Shown one piece after another: positions 34,640-47,374 of a stretch of DNA of 64,000 nucleotides. Position numbers and translations under genes: made by a program. A model generated the notes under the pieces. That model was not told the DNA's origin. It saw only the letters and a program-made list of their open reading frames with translations, and made no database searches. Each line of letters opens with the position of its first letter. Within the stretch, counting starts at the first letter, position 1. The stretch is taken from assembly GCF_029784135.1 (NCBI RefSeq), contig NC_073745.1, positions 78,741,569-78,805,568 on the forward strand. Reading direction: 5' to 3'. Origin of the DNA: Toxorhynchites rutilus septentrionalis (lineage: Eukaryota; Arthropoda; Insecta; Diptera; Culicidae).

Positions 34640-35040
34640 TGGGTTATACCTGTGATGTAACCGCATGGTAGAAGTAGGACTACTGCTGGCTCTGTAATTA
34701 TTTGTTTGAAATGGCATCCGAATCAATTCTCAATGAATGAATGAATGAATTAACATTTCTGAAGAATGCTGAAAGTTTTCCTTGTTAGTGTGTGAGTGGA
34801 TGAGTAAGAGTATGAAATTTTTATTAACATGAAATTAAACTATTTCGAACTTGTTGGTGGTCCTGAAAAGAACCGTTGGGTTTGCGTAGCTTTGCAAAAG
34901 CAGCTGATGAAGTTTGACACATAATTTTATTTTGTTTTCGTGAGAATAATACACGAGAGTTTTCATGACCACTCCACGAGGAAGCAGAATTCGCGATGAC
35001 AGTGGAACAGTGTCGACGTCTGGTGGCGACTTTCAATTAG
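34640..35040 (-). pseudogene. histone-like relic in a palindrome-ended fragment
   Basis: The edge at 34645-34685 (CCTGTGATGTAACCGCATGG, then AGAAGTAGGACTACTGC) resembles the left end of elements R and the 12.5 kb copy. A minus-strand histone stem-loop lies at 34859-34874. The minus frame upstream of it (LPRGVVMKTLVYYSHEN) weakly recalls the H4 RRGGVKRISGLIYEE block, but this match is not secure. Confidence 0.35.
34859..34874 (-). terminator. histone 3' stem-loop
   Basis: On the minus strand GGTTCTTTTCAGGACC fits the consensus with one G-T pair. It is followed by ACCACCAACAAGTTCG. Confidence 0.6.
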
Positions 35041-36072
35041 GGACTATAATTTGGGTACCAAATTTTCTAGTGTAATCTCTATCAGATTAAAAGACACAAA
35101 GCCAATTTTAAAATGTTAAAACTTGAATGAAAATTTTCACATCATGTTTTTTAATTACTTGAAACACGTATTTGCAGAAAATTTTAAATTGGGAAGTTAC
35201 TCAATATCATGATATCGATTTAAATTATTTGATAGTAGCAAAACCTACATGATAGAGACGTGCAATGAGCACGAAATGACAACAGCAATTTCAATAAAAT
35301 CTCTATCAACATTTAATTCTTACAAGCCCGTCAAACCAGTCGCTAATTTGAAGATAATAGAGTTCGCCATCTTCCAAACCATCTCCTCGTCTTTGATAAT
35401 GTCAACTGATAAGTGCTTGATGTGGGAAAATGTAGAATAGTTCTTAACACTTCGGCTGGCGGCTGACTGCCGGCGACAGCACTTTAGTATCGTTTCAATT
35501 CTGTTGGGGTTTTTTTTAGGTAACAATAACTTACACAAGCCATCAAGTGTAAGGGGAGGTGGTGAAATACGGACATATTAAGAAGAACTTTGATTATATG
35601 TTTCGAAACACATTTTTCTCCAAACATAAATGCAGTTTCTTGCATTACAATATACTGTTTTCGAAATAATCGGCTGTATGTTTTTTAATGTTTTTACTAA
35701 AATCAAAAAAGTTCGAAAAAATAGAACATTTTTCGATGATTACCCGCATAGTGGGAATAATATGGACAGGTTTGTAATTTTTACGTATGTATATCTTTGA
35801 AATTTCATGTAAATAGGAGAACAGGGTTAATTTCAAGAACGGGCGGCGACAAGCCAACAAAAAACATATAAAAACGAATAAGGAAACTAAACCATGGAAG
35901 GTAACGCCGAATTGTATGCAAACACGTTGCTTGTTGAGCTTCCGTAACAACGCAACAGTGAGTAAAATCCAGATAACATACTTACTTCATTCATTAATTA
36001 TTAACTTGTTCTGCTATCTACACTGTCCATGTTTTAGGCAAATAAAAATTGGTAAATGAATTTCCCCTCTAA

Positions 36073-36945
36073 TGGTAAGGTGAACAATGTTGGTTTGCCG
36101 ATTTTGGGTGTGTTCACGCAACTAGTAAATGCAAATAGATATTTCTTCAAGAAAATGACATGTAATCAAGCCGTATTTGGGTTTGTTGAAAAGCCCCAAG
36201 TCTTTAGTTGCTAATAATACCATAAGGCGTTCAAATTATTCGAACTTTTATATTTTTAACGAGTTTCTTTAAAGAGAAATTATGATCATAGTTTATCCGA
36301 AAAATGGTCATGGTTTTTCCGGTTTTAGAAATCACCATTATTGAGTGAAGATATTCGATTTTTCAAGTAGATGTTTCATTTCTCATTGCTTGAGTTTAAT
36401 GTCATCACATTGATCCATTCACAATTTAGGCTTTCTTCAGAATATTATCTTCACTTGGACATATTGAAGGTGAACTGCACTCAACACACAGACACTTTAT
36501 TTCTGCTACGCACGAAGGACACCATAAACAAACTGCAGCGCAGCCGCTGCCATTGTAACGAAGTGGACAAATCAACATCAGCGAGTCGGACAAACCATGA
36601 TCAGAATTAAGATCATCGAGATGCATCAATTGCATGGTTTAGATGTATAAATCTGATCTAAATGGTGTACAAGCATGATGTTTACAAGTATTATAATAAA
36701 AAAGGTATATAAAAGCGGTTGATTGATGTGGGAGTTAGTTCAAATAAGGGGCGCATTGACACCAATAGAAAGTGGACTTCATAAACCTTCAAAACATGTG
36801 AATCCATAAAATATGCTCAAAAACTACTGTAAATCATGAAAAAGACAATTTTATTTATATGTTTGGAAACATTTAAATACCTGAGTTGTACACAAGTGCG
36901 CTGAACTAGAGCATTCAAAAAAGTAGACAAACCAAGATCAGATTT
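36073..36945 (-). mobile_element. pogo-like family P3, copy 1
   Basis: Reverse-oriented relative of 61483-62444. Ends carry GGT-AGGTGAACAAT/TGGTTTG and GACAAACCAAGATCA. Inside, the minus strand repeats the stretch encoding QYSEES-LN-EWIN seen in copy 2. It is diverged, so the ends are approximate. Confidence 0.65.
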
Positions 36946-37513
36946 TCAACGTTGTATATATAGTATAACATTTTCGCAATAACGATTTTGTGTAATATAC
37001 ATTTGGAATCCCTGAACATTCGTTACATGCCTCATCTTCAATTTTAAATCTAGGTCAAAAGATCCCACATATCGTTCAAAAGTCTAAAGGGCCTGGCCGG
37101 GTGAGGGAGTAGAAAGTGTCCCCAAACCAAATCACCAGCTGTATGGCAAATATTGTATATTAAATAAGAAATTTTGGTTTTTTTAAACCCTATGTGGTTT
37201 AACATAGGATATATAGTGGAAAACGTACTTTTTCGTTTATTCCACGCCATCCTTAAAAACTTCGAGATTAAAATTTGAAAAAATATACTGAATGTGCTTC
37301 TTACTACGGTGTATCAAGAAAAATTATCCAAAAATTTTTTTTTATCAAAATTTGAAGTACTAAAAAAATATTGAAATCTTGATTTTTTTGTATTTAGAGA
37401 TTCAGTACTACTCTTATTCATATTTAAATGTTTTCCTACGGATTTTCCAGATATGTGTGATTTTTTTCATTTTTTTTTCAGTGCTGCGTGGTACAATACA
37501 TATTTTTTTTGTA

Positions 37514-37620
37514 CAGGTCGGACTTGATTATCTGGAGAACCGATTATCCGGGATTCGATTATCCGAAATTTTAGGCTCAATTATCTGGAGTATTTTATTT
37601 TTGATTTTCGGAAATTTTGA
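37514..37620 (+). mobile_element. pogo-type terminus (GGACTTGATTATCTGGAG)
   Basis: TA at 37512 is followed by CAGGTCGGACTTGATTATCT and two more spaced CGATTATCCG motifs, the architecture of family B with changed bases. No partner end was found. Confidence 0.55.
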
Positions 37621-37649
37621 ATAATTTGTATAATAATTCCATATTGAAT

Positions 37650-38170
37650 AGCTAATATGAGTATCAAATGAAAGGGCTTAACTAATAGAATTCAGTTAAT
37701 TATGAAAAATGCGAATCCAAAATGACGACCACTACAAAATGGCGGATTACATATTTTCTCAGAACCCAATCAATATGGGTATCAAATGAAAGGGCTTGAC
37801 TAGTAGAACACAGTCGTTTATGAAAAATGCGAATCCAACATGGCCGCCACCACAAGATGGCCCCATATATATTATTTCACAACCCCGTCAATATGGGTAT
37901 TAAGTGAAAGGACTTGACTAGTAGAATACTGTTATTTATGAAAAATGCAAATCTAAGATGGCGGTCACTACAAAATGGTGGATTAAATATTTTCTCAGAT
38001 CAATATGGGTATCAAATGAAAGGGCTTGACTAGTAGAACACTGTTATTTATGAGAAATGCAAATCCAAAATGGTCGCCATCACAAAATGGCGCCATTATT
38101 TTCTTCAAAGCTCCATCAATATGGGTATCAAAGAAAGTTCTCGACTGGTAGAACACAGTAGATCATGACC
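37650..38170. repeat. five tandem units of 112-118 bp
   Basis: The phrase GTATCAAATGAAAGGGCTTG recurs at 37661, 37779, 37897, 38009 and 38125. Each unit also holds TAGTAGAACACAG, TTTATGAAAAATGC and AAAATGGC. Related units in reverse orientation occur at 44880-45240. Confidence 0.9.
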
Positions 38171-39059
38171 CACATGATCTACTGTGTTCTACCCACATTA
38201 ATAGAAAATTGACCCCGTTCCTGTTGACTGATTGATCTGAAATTTGGAACGTACCTTTAATCTATTGTCATTATAAAACTGCGTATTCCATGATCTTGAA
38301 AAATTCAATTTGGCCACCGCTAAAAATGACTGAATGGTTTGACTTGGAGAATAAACTACACTATGAAAAACACAAATTCGAAAAGGTTGTCGCCACAAAA
38401 TGGTCGACTAGAATACAGTACATCATCAAAATATTCCGAAGAAAGTTAATCAAACAACAGGAACGGGTTCAATTTTCTTATATTGATCGATACACCATAG
38501 TAAGATTTTTTGTCTCAAAGCAATTGAGAACGGCGTGGAAAAAACGAAAAGGTGCATTTTTCACCATAGATCCTAAGTTGTACCATATAATAACTTAAAT
38601 ATATGGTACTACTGTCAAAATTTCATATTCAGTACCCTATACCATACTTTCCATACAGCTGCTAATTCGGTTTGGAGCACTTTTTACTCCTTTACCCAGC
38701 CAGACCTTTCGGAAATAAAAAAAAAATGTTTTTTCGTACCACGCAACCCTGAAAAAAAAAGATTTTAATATTTTTTTAGTACTTCAATTTTTGATTAATT
38801 TATATTTGACATACAGCTGGTTATTTGGTTTGGGGGGCACTTTTTACTTTTTACATATTGATTATTTTATAACTTTTGAACGGGTTGTGGGAGTTCCATT
38901 TCTCTCGAACGCAGAACTTTGTTGAGAATATTACTAAATATGCAAATCGAAATCGCCATTGATTCATATGTATGACTACATTATTATTGTGTTCTGGGCA
39001 GCGATGGTATTCATACAAGGCTGTTCCCAGCTCTAGTGAGTGTTTTTCACGATTTTGAA

Positions 39060-39130
39060 GGGACCTTTGAACATGTCGTTATATAGAGATTTGTCGCTAT
39101 AAAGATTGTCGTTATAAAGAGCATTGACTG
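39060..39130 (-). mobile_element. terminus with periodic TATAACGACA motif
   Basis: Inverted, it starts CAGTCAATGCTCTTTATAAC next to a TA (39131) and repeats the CGACA block three times, a pogo-style subterminal array. The other end was not found. Confidence 0.5.
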
Positions 39131-39132
39131 TA

Positions 39133-41290
39133 AATATGAAAATTACATGTACTTTAAAATGTATTAACTTATTCAGACATGTTTGATAATCTAACAAAAA
39201 TCGTGCAATATAAAAATCTTTCCATCGCCTCTCTGTCACAGTTTAGATATCGTCGAAATAATTTTCCGAATGGACTTTGATCGCAGAAAAATGTTTAATT
39301 ACCGTACCAACAACATTTTGTTCAAGTTTCTCACCCACAACGCATTCCTCGATAGCAACAACAAGACAGTGCAAGTTAAAGATTTATATCAAACCATTTA
39401 GAAACATGCCTCCCAAGTAATTAAACATAATATCTCAAGCAGACCGGCTGGAAATTGATGGTAAGTAGACGAATGAAAACGAAAAAAAAAACTCTCAAAT
39501 ATTTATCTTCGCCATACGAACCGTATGAACCAACGATGCCTTATTCTCCCATGAAGAACGAGCTCACGACTACTGACTAATTTACTGACCGGTCGGTTGT
39601 GCATACAGTCCAATGCAAATGAAGCCTTGGCTGGGATGCTGGGGTGTCGACGACGAAGGGGATGGAATGGGCACCAGATGGTACCAGATAAATTGCGTGA
39701 AAAAGATGAAACTTTCGTCCATTCTGATGGAACAGTTTGCTGGAATTTCTTTTCTCCGTGCCTCCGCTGGAATTCATGAGTTTCCACGGCGGGATCGCTA
39801 TATCACCTCGTCTCGGACGCAATGTGCCTTTGCGATCAATTCTCCCTCAAAATGTTTCGCTTGGTAAGGGATTTCCCTCCCCTTTCTCCTTTCACTCCAT
39901 TCCGCATTCAGCTGCCGTTTGGTATGTTTATTTTAGGTATTCTCCAGCTCTATTTCCGAAGAGCAGCTCGGTATTTTTGGTAGTCCAATTTTAATTGCAG
40001 CTCCCAACCGATACAAAAACGCACGCACTGGTTTGTTAGTTCGAGCCGCATCTAATGCAGCGGGTAATCATCCCACAATATTTAATTGAACACAGAACAG
40101 TAGGTGGGAAACTGGGGAGGAACATCGGGAGCCAACTTGTGATTGGCCTACGCAGAAAATGCTAAGGCTTTTCTTGTGCGTCAATAGCCAACGTTTGTCG
40201 TTTCGATAATGAGAACGTGACAGCAATTCACAAACGGGGATGGGCAATGGAGCTATAATTAAAAATTGAATATGCTTTTCAAATGAAACGCGCTTCTGTA
40301 CTCAACTTTGTGAGTGGTGTGATAGCAATTGAGAAACTGTGACGCAAATTCCACTATAAACAACGTCGCATTAACAAGGATTGGTTCTGACTCGAGAGGG
40401 ATATCCGTCGAGAAATAAGCTTTAATCACAATGGCGCCCCGAAATGTGACAGTATCAAAACAAACACTAACCGCCATTAGAGATTCGCCACAGCGGTAGG
40501 GATTTATTGTGTAATTTTCGTGTGAATTGATTAAATTGATTAATAGCTCCTCCGTGCTCCGTGGACTCTGCCGGCTGGTCAAATTTGTTGGTCTGCTAAG
40601 CAAAAAAGATTACCAAACGGCCGCAAAAGCGGATCGTTCCTCACCGTGCGTCCGCAACCTCCACAACCAGGCTAATCACGGACAGGAAGGTATCCGACGC
40701 CCAATCAAGGCACCTTTAAAACCAACGTAATCCATCAAAGCATTAGCGAAAGAGAAGAGATGAAGGAGAAATGGCCAGTGCAATGGGAAAACAAAGAGCT
40801 ATATTTTTCTTAATGAAAATTAACATTTTTTATCGTCAATGAAACTAAATTAGGCAAGCCTGGAGCCGGTCGGAAGGAACGCCGAGAGCCGGGCGGGAGG
40901 CCGTCTTGGAGTAGCTTAACGAAATACGGTAAATTTGGGAGCGCCTGGGAGGAGCACTTGCCGGAAAGCTAAATTCGATCGGTTACAGCGATTTTTCAAA
41001 CAGGGCAAACATTTTCCTCTCCATCTGTGAAGGAGGCTGGGGGGAAGGGTGGTGAATGGTTTTGGTTAATTTTGGAATTGATTGCGTGAGACTGAAGCTC
41101 CACAATTTCATGAGGGCGAGCGGTAGAAACGTTGCGCTGCTGGTGCGCCTAGTATTTGTGAATGAAACGGAGCCATAGCAGTGAGACATCGCGAACAACA
41201 CAAAATTTAATTGATAGTATCTGTCTCTATTCATGTGCACCTATTTCAATTATAGTTATATAATTGATGCAACCTAGAAAAAAAAGTAGT
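39133..41290. other. repeat-poor interval; candidate regulatory DNA
   Basis: It is GC-richer at 39.5-41.2 kb, with no recognised transposon ends and overlapping frames on both strands that suggest non-coding DNA. Confidence 0.3.
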
Positions 41291-42650
41291 AAATCAGTAA
41301 TGGTAGATCATTCAAACACTTCAATCTGATAAAACATGCTGCAGTCTCCTATCTCATCAAATTATGCTATCAATAAGTTATCGAAAATTCAGTATGACAT
41401 TGAAAGCTTTTTTCATTATCCTAAAAACTGATTCGAGATGAACTAATGAACACGTTTCCACAGCATTACGTAATCATTGTGATCCATCTAACTATCAATT
41501 CAATATTTTCTAGATGAGCTTTCGACCAACGATGACTCCAGAGATTTTATTCTGTTTGCAGACTACCGATGTTTACAAAATTTACCAATATCGTGAAATT
41601 TGATTATATTTACGTCAACAGATATTTCCTTTTCAGTTTTCAGAAGAAAAAAAAATTAATCAAAAATCGACACTCTGAGACTTGGGTTTTTTTTCGGAAT
41701 ACGAGACGAAACATATGGTTTTAAGTACCAATAAAAATGGTTATCTCGATTTTTCATTCGGAACTTGTTGCGAAATGTTGATTTATTAGCTCATTCGAAC
41801 TTCATTTATTAGTGTTGCAAACGTTAAAATTTGAGTTTTTTGAAAGCCGAAAAATCACCGGAAATCGGGATTTTCAAAATATTTTTTTGATGCCAAATGT
41901 CTTAAAATTGCATGACATCGTGATTTACAGTTATCTAAAAAAAATTTTTCGTTAAAAATCGATTTTTCAGACGGGAACCAAGTGCCAAAAATAATTTTTT
42001 TTTGAGTTTTTCAAATATTTTTTAGACTTATTGTTTGTATTTTTGATTAGTCATATACATTCCAAGAATATATGTCATTATGTATTAAAATGGTTGTTTC
42101 TAAAATGTACCAAAACACTTGAAAATATGACACCAAATTCCTCCAATTCCAAAACCTTTCTACTATGCTAAAGGGGCACACAAATTTAAAACTTATAAAA
42201 AAAAATTAAAAATTGAATTTTTGTTTATTGCATTTTTGGAAAACTTATGCCCTCAAAAATGGCCGCCATTTTGGCAATTTTTCGAATTTACAAAAACCCC
42301 TATGTAACGCTTTAGAAATTGTCCTGTTTCCGCAAAGACTCAAGAGTGCCAGGATATGGCTTGGCGGACCCTACAGGATTGGCAGCGACTCACCACTTCA
42401 AAGAACACTTGGTCATCGACGGACCAAATTCGCTCACAATCTTTTCGGTAGCAGGTTGAAGAAAACACGTCTGGATAGATTGAACTATTGATAACGACTG
42501 ATCTTTTATTTCTGGTTTGGATATTACAGTGTATGATATTCTTGATATTGGTGTAAAATTAAACGGTATAAACGATATTTAAATTCCGATCAGTTGACCT
42601 AATCGGAATTGGATTCTACAATTGTGACGATCCTAAATAGTCCTAAAGTT
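41291..42650. other. AT-rich, no gene recognised
   Basis: A 92-residue frame at 42213-42491 lies in an otherwise AT-rich stretch and shows no recognisable domain. Confidence 0.4.
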
Positions 42651-42658
42651 TCAAAATA

Positions 42659-43500
42659 CAGCGCGGACTCGATTATATACAGTTTTTGATATCTTTTCAT
42701 GCATATATTCGAGTCAAAAAAAAAAATTTATTTGTTTTTTTTGCATGTATTTTTCGATTTTAGAAAATAAAAGAGGAATTTGATTTTTGATTGATTCCCT
42801 TAAAGTCAGAAAACACCTTTCTCACATGAAAAAAATTAATTTATCCAGATTCTCCCAGGAGGTGATAGACGATCATTTTTGATGAAAAAAATCCTCCTAC
42901 GCATATGTTCGAATTCCAACAATAACAGAGTTATAGAACTTTTTTTTTTGTTTCGGACTATGATGCCTCAAACTGGCTCTACATTAAAAAGTACGCTACG
43001 GAACACGATTCTGATACTCAGTTATTTGAAAGATGAGAAAATTTAGTACAGGATATAGTAGTGAATCAACTAAATTAGTGGATTCTAATAGCATTTTGGA
43101 AGTGGAAAACCTAAAAGTTAATAATTTTCAATGTGTTATTATTAATTTCATCGTAAAAATTTATATTAAACTAAATTTTTTCGATCAACTAAATTGAAGC
43201 TCTTTTACCGCTCTAAAAGTTGTCCTTTGACGCCCAACTTCTGTCTTTCTTAATTTGGTTGCAATATCGATATAATCAATTCCTGGTGAAAATTCAACCA
43301 AAATCATGAAAAATCACGATTTTTACCCCACCGTACATGTAATAGCCACTTAAACTTCACCTTAACGTTAAAAGGTTACATTTCTTTTTGAAATAAGCCA
43401 CATTTAAAATATAAAAAAATCCACACTGTATATAATCGAGTCCCAAATTGTGTATAATTGAATCACATATAATCGGGTCTGTATATATCGAGCCCGACAC
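42659..43500 (+). mobile_element. family B element, second full-length copy
   Basis: TA precedes CAGCGCGGACTCGATTATAT. The right end has AATCGAGTCC, CACATATAATCGGGTC and GAGCCCGACAC, an extended terminus whose exact edge is unclear. Confidence 0.75.
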
Positions 43501-43595
43501 TAATTTCTCTGCTTCACGCGATTGATGCATGTACGCAAAAAAATCGTGTAATTTTGAGGAAATCACGTGAATCGAGTGAAAAAATTAGGCGTAAA

Positions 43596-44475
43596 AAATA
43601 AGTGAAAAAACTTTTTAAGTTAAACGGTTTCATTGTGATTAAACATAATAATGTACTAAAAGCTAGAAAATAATTATGCAAGTAGCAGTTAGCAGTTATC
43701 ACATCTCTTCTTCATTAGTCTAGAGCATTGATAAGACTAAAATAAAATCGTGGGACATATGATGAGTCACTAATTGTGGATAATGGAAATCCAACGTGCC
43801 CCACGATTTTATTTTAGTCTTATCGATGCCCTAGACTAATGAAGAAGAGGTGTGATAACTGCTAACTGCTACTTGCCTAATTATTTTCTAACTTTTAGTA
43901 CATTATTATTTTTATTTTATCCCATTTTATTTATTTCTTAGGCTCATTAACATTTTATCTGTAACAGAGCCGAGTTTTTATCGTGTACATATACATATGT
44001 TTATGTTTCTATAAATTGTAAATTACACAGTAGTAGTAGTAGAGCCATTTAGGCGTTAGGTTTTTCTGTTCCATTTAATTATGGTAAATTACAATGTAGT
44101 AGCCATTTAGGCGTAAGGGTATTCTTTCTGTTCTTCCATTGTTCAGCAGACCGGACAGCGGAGACAGTTGATATTGATCATTGTTGGGTTATTTATAGAA
44201 CAGCAGCCCGATGTTTCTTGCAGAGCAGAGCAGTTGTATGGATGAATCGATCTTATTTCGACCGTGGATCGTTCTCCATCGCCGATGATGGTTGCGTGGA
44301 CGTAGTTATTCTATAATAACACAAAGATGATCAATTGAGGGCCCTGAGTTTGAACTCACGATCGATCGCTTAGTAAGCGAACGCGTAACCAAGTGGCTAC
44401 GAAGACCCCCTAGTACATTATTATGTTTAATCACAATTAAACCGTTTAACTTAAAATGTTTTTTTTACTTATTTT
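43596..44475. mobile_element. foldback MITE split by a SINE
   Basis: The left arm (AAGTTAAACGGTTTCATTG to AAAATAAAATCGTGGG) is matched by the complement in 43800-43909 plus 44425-44470. Only about 40 bp of spacer separates the arms. A second, shorter copy lies at 63382-63590. Confidence 0.8.
43910..44410 (-). mobile_element. tRNA-derived SINE, ~500 bp, copy 1
   Basis: The exact 14 bp duplication TAGTACATTATTAT (43896-43909 and 44411-44424) flanks it. The minus-strand head is tRNA-like (TAGCCACTTGGTTACGCG, then GTGAGTTCAAACTCAGG). The 3' end carries GAGCCTAAGAAATAAATAAA, resembling a LINE 3' tail. Confidence 0.88.
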
Positions 44476-44879
44476 ATTTTATAGTTATTAGTACATTATC
44501 TGTTTCATTAGAATATTTCTCTACAATAAAACCATTGTACTGTATTCTATCAGTCAAATAATTTCATTTGGTACCGATATTGAGTGGATTGCAGAAAATA
44601 CATAGTGTGTTCTCCAAGTCAAGTTCGTTCGTTTGATACACATATCTCAATCAACCTTTTTTTTTTGAGATGATTGGAATCAGCTATTTTGTAGCGGCGG
44701 CCAAATTGAATTTTTCAAGATAAGCAGTTTTAAAATGACAGCAGAGATAAAGGTATTTTATAAATTCGGTCAGTTCCTATTGGTCAAATTTCTATTAATG
44801 TTAGACAACCATACAGACATACAAACATACATACGAACAGTTCAAGCTAAATAAAACCGTTTAATAAAGTAATTTACTA

Positions 44880-45240
44880 TTTTGTGATTGCGGCCATCTT
44901 TAATTTGGATTTTTCATCATCTACTGTGATCTACTATTCAAGCCTTTTCATATGATACCCATATTAATCGGGTTTTGAGCAAATATGCAGCCCGCCATTT
45001 GATAGTGACAGCCATCATAGATTTGCATTTTTCATAAATAACTGTGTTTTACTAGTGCCCTTTCATTTGATACCCATATTAGGGGGTTTTGAAATAATAT
45101 GTAGTCCTCCATTTTGTAGTGGCAGCCATCTTGGATTTTCATTTTTCTTAAATAACCGTATTCTACTAGTCAAGCCCTTTCATTTGATACCCATATTAAT
45201 GGGGTTTTGGAAAACCCATATTGATGAGGTTTTGAGAAAA
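44880..45240. repeat. three ~115 bp units, reverse of 37.6 kb array
   Basis: CATTTGATACCCATATTA recurs three times with GCAGCCATC and AAATAACTG blocks. It is the complement of the array at 37650-38170. Confidence 0.85.
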
Positions 45241-47374
45241 TATGTGACAAAGTTACAAACATACAAACAGATTACAGGGCAACCTAAATAAAACCGTTTA
45301 AAAAAGTCGTGTAAAAAGAATCCAGTGTATACTGTTTATTTTAAGGCTGCAGCTAGATTCAGAGTTACGATGTTTTTAAAAAAATGTGGATATTTGATTG
45401 TTAAACTATCGGAGGGGTTCCAGACAGAGACCGGGTAATTTGACGTGGAATTGCACATTGATTTTCCTGATTAAGCTTATTTCGGTTGGTATCTACATAT
45501 ACAAAAATAACCCACTCTACAGCCCTGAAGAAAATGTTCTGCAACACAAGTTTGCATCGTCTGGAATAAGTAAATAACCTCAATGCATGCGAATCGTTGA
45601 ACTTGGCCACGGCAAAAGTACAAACTGTAAATTGTTCGATTGTGGAACGAAAACGAACGAACAAACATCTGAACCGAAACTCAACAAACAACAGATCTGA
45701 AGACTACCAATTTAAGGAACTGTCAGAATAGAGTTTCATATTAATCGAACTATTAAATGAATAACATTTAATATAAACCCTATATATTTCCAGGTACGTT
45801 GAATTTCAAAATACATTACACTAGTTTTTTTTCTTTTTCCTTATTCATTTTATTTATTTCATTTCATCAGTTACAATTCATTACCTATGCTTTGAATTAG
45901 CTTTGAATTGCTAAAACGAGTAGAAAACCTTAACCTAATCTAAACCTATGGTTAGCAATACCGATTACCCGCGGCAACTCGGGGTTAATAATTAAAGTAT
46001 TACGAACCAGTGAAACCCAATTTCTCCAAGCAAAACCTAACCGACCTTAGCAGATATTGGAAAATCCTTTTTTTTTTCATAACTAGCATATTAGGAACTA
46101 GCGAAACCCTATTACTCCATGCGAAGCCTAACCGAGCTTAGCAGATATTCAGAAACCCTTTGAATTGTTTTTCAAATTTTTTCTTATTGTTCCACCGTAC
46201 TTCTCGTATTCCATCTTTGAACGCTATCAACTAATCATTGCGAGTCTTACCAAAATAATTCAAATTGAATTTAATTCCCCCTACAGTAAGCCAGAGGGCA
46301 GCTTTCGATCGGTAACATTTTTCAGAAATTTGTGACGCAATCAACTCCTCTGGATCACTGATTTGTAATTTCATCCGCAAATGTATTATAGACTTGATCC
46401 ACGACCAAACCGTCAAAGCTGAAGTACAAAGTTTTATCCTGTGTTTCAGTGTTTCGAGACTACCACAAGTGCTGCAAAGAGGAGAATCTATTCCTGCTAT
46501 TCGGTGATTGGACATTTTGCTACGCGTAGGAACTAAATCGTTTTTTGATCAGTTGAGAGGAAGGTTGTACTGAAATTTTCGTACAGAATTGCACGTAGGG
46601 CAGTTCTGTTTGCAAACGAGGTTTAATATTCATCGCATTTTGAAAATGGTGATATATATTCCTACTTGTATTCAAATTGGAATCCTCTTCTAAACTTCTA
46701 GCAATAACCAGCCATTCCCTAGCGTTTCTTGTTAAGTATCTACTATTAACATTGTTCAACATAAATTCATCGAGTTATTGGTTGGGATCGCGGTATGCGT
46801 GTAGAATGTTTTTTTTATAAAAAGACTTTTAGATTTGGTTTCTACATCTTCCAATCCTAAACCACCCTTGAACGTTGGCAGGCATAATTCATTTTTCACT
46901 GCACTATACAGGTATTTCCACATAAATTTATTGCACAAACTTTTTATCTCTGCAATATGTTTGTTCGCTGGTGGATATATTTGAGCAATATACCATAATT
47001 TAGAGAGAATATAAATATTCAAGATGAACACTTTTTGAATAAGATTAAGTTTTCTCTGTGCATGCAGGGAGATTATAAATTTCAAGTTGGACACTAAGTT
47101 GGTATAGTTTATTTCAACAGTTTGCTCAAATGTTTTAAGCAAATCTATTCCTAAAATTTTTAAACTATCAACTTCCTTAATCATATGAGGCCCAGAGCGA
47201 CAATTATTAAATCGTAAAAAGTTCGATTTAAGGAAATTCATTTACGAAATAATTTCCAATCAGACAGCCATCAATATTCGAATAAATCATTCTAATCAAA
47301 GGCTCGATATAAAGACAAAACAGAGCCATACTCAAGGGGCAGCCTTGCCGTACCGACGAATTGATTGCGAAAAC

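Larger units (their letters stand above)
37076..38870. mobile_element. foldback element with tandem-repeat core
   Basis: The left arm GGCCTGGCCGGGTGAGGGAG...ACCAGCTGTATGGC pairs with 38650-38715, and TTTCGTTTATTCCACGCC pairs with 38530-38560. A partial second right arm lies at 38805-38870. The core holds the ~116 bp tandem repeats and a pogo-type terminus. Confidence 0.65.

Noticed and set aside
37650..38170. Possible CRISPR-like array
   Set aside because: Units are contiguous 112-118 bp tandem repeats with no unique spacers, in a eukaryotic genome.
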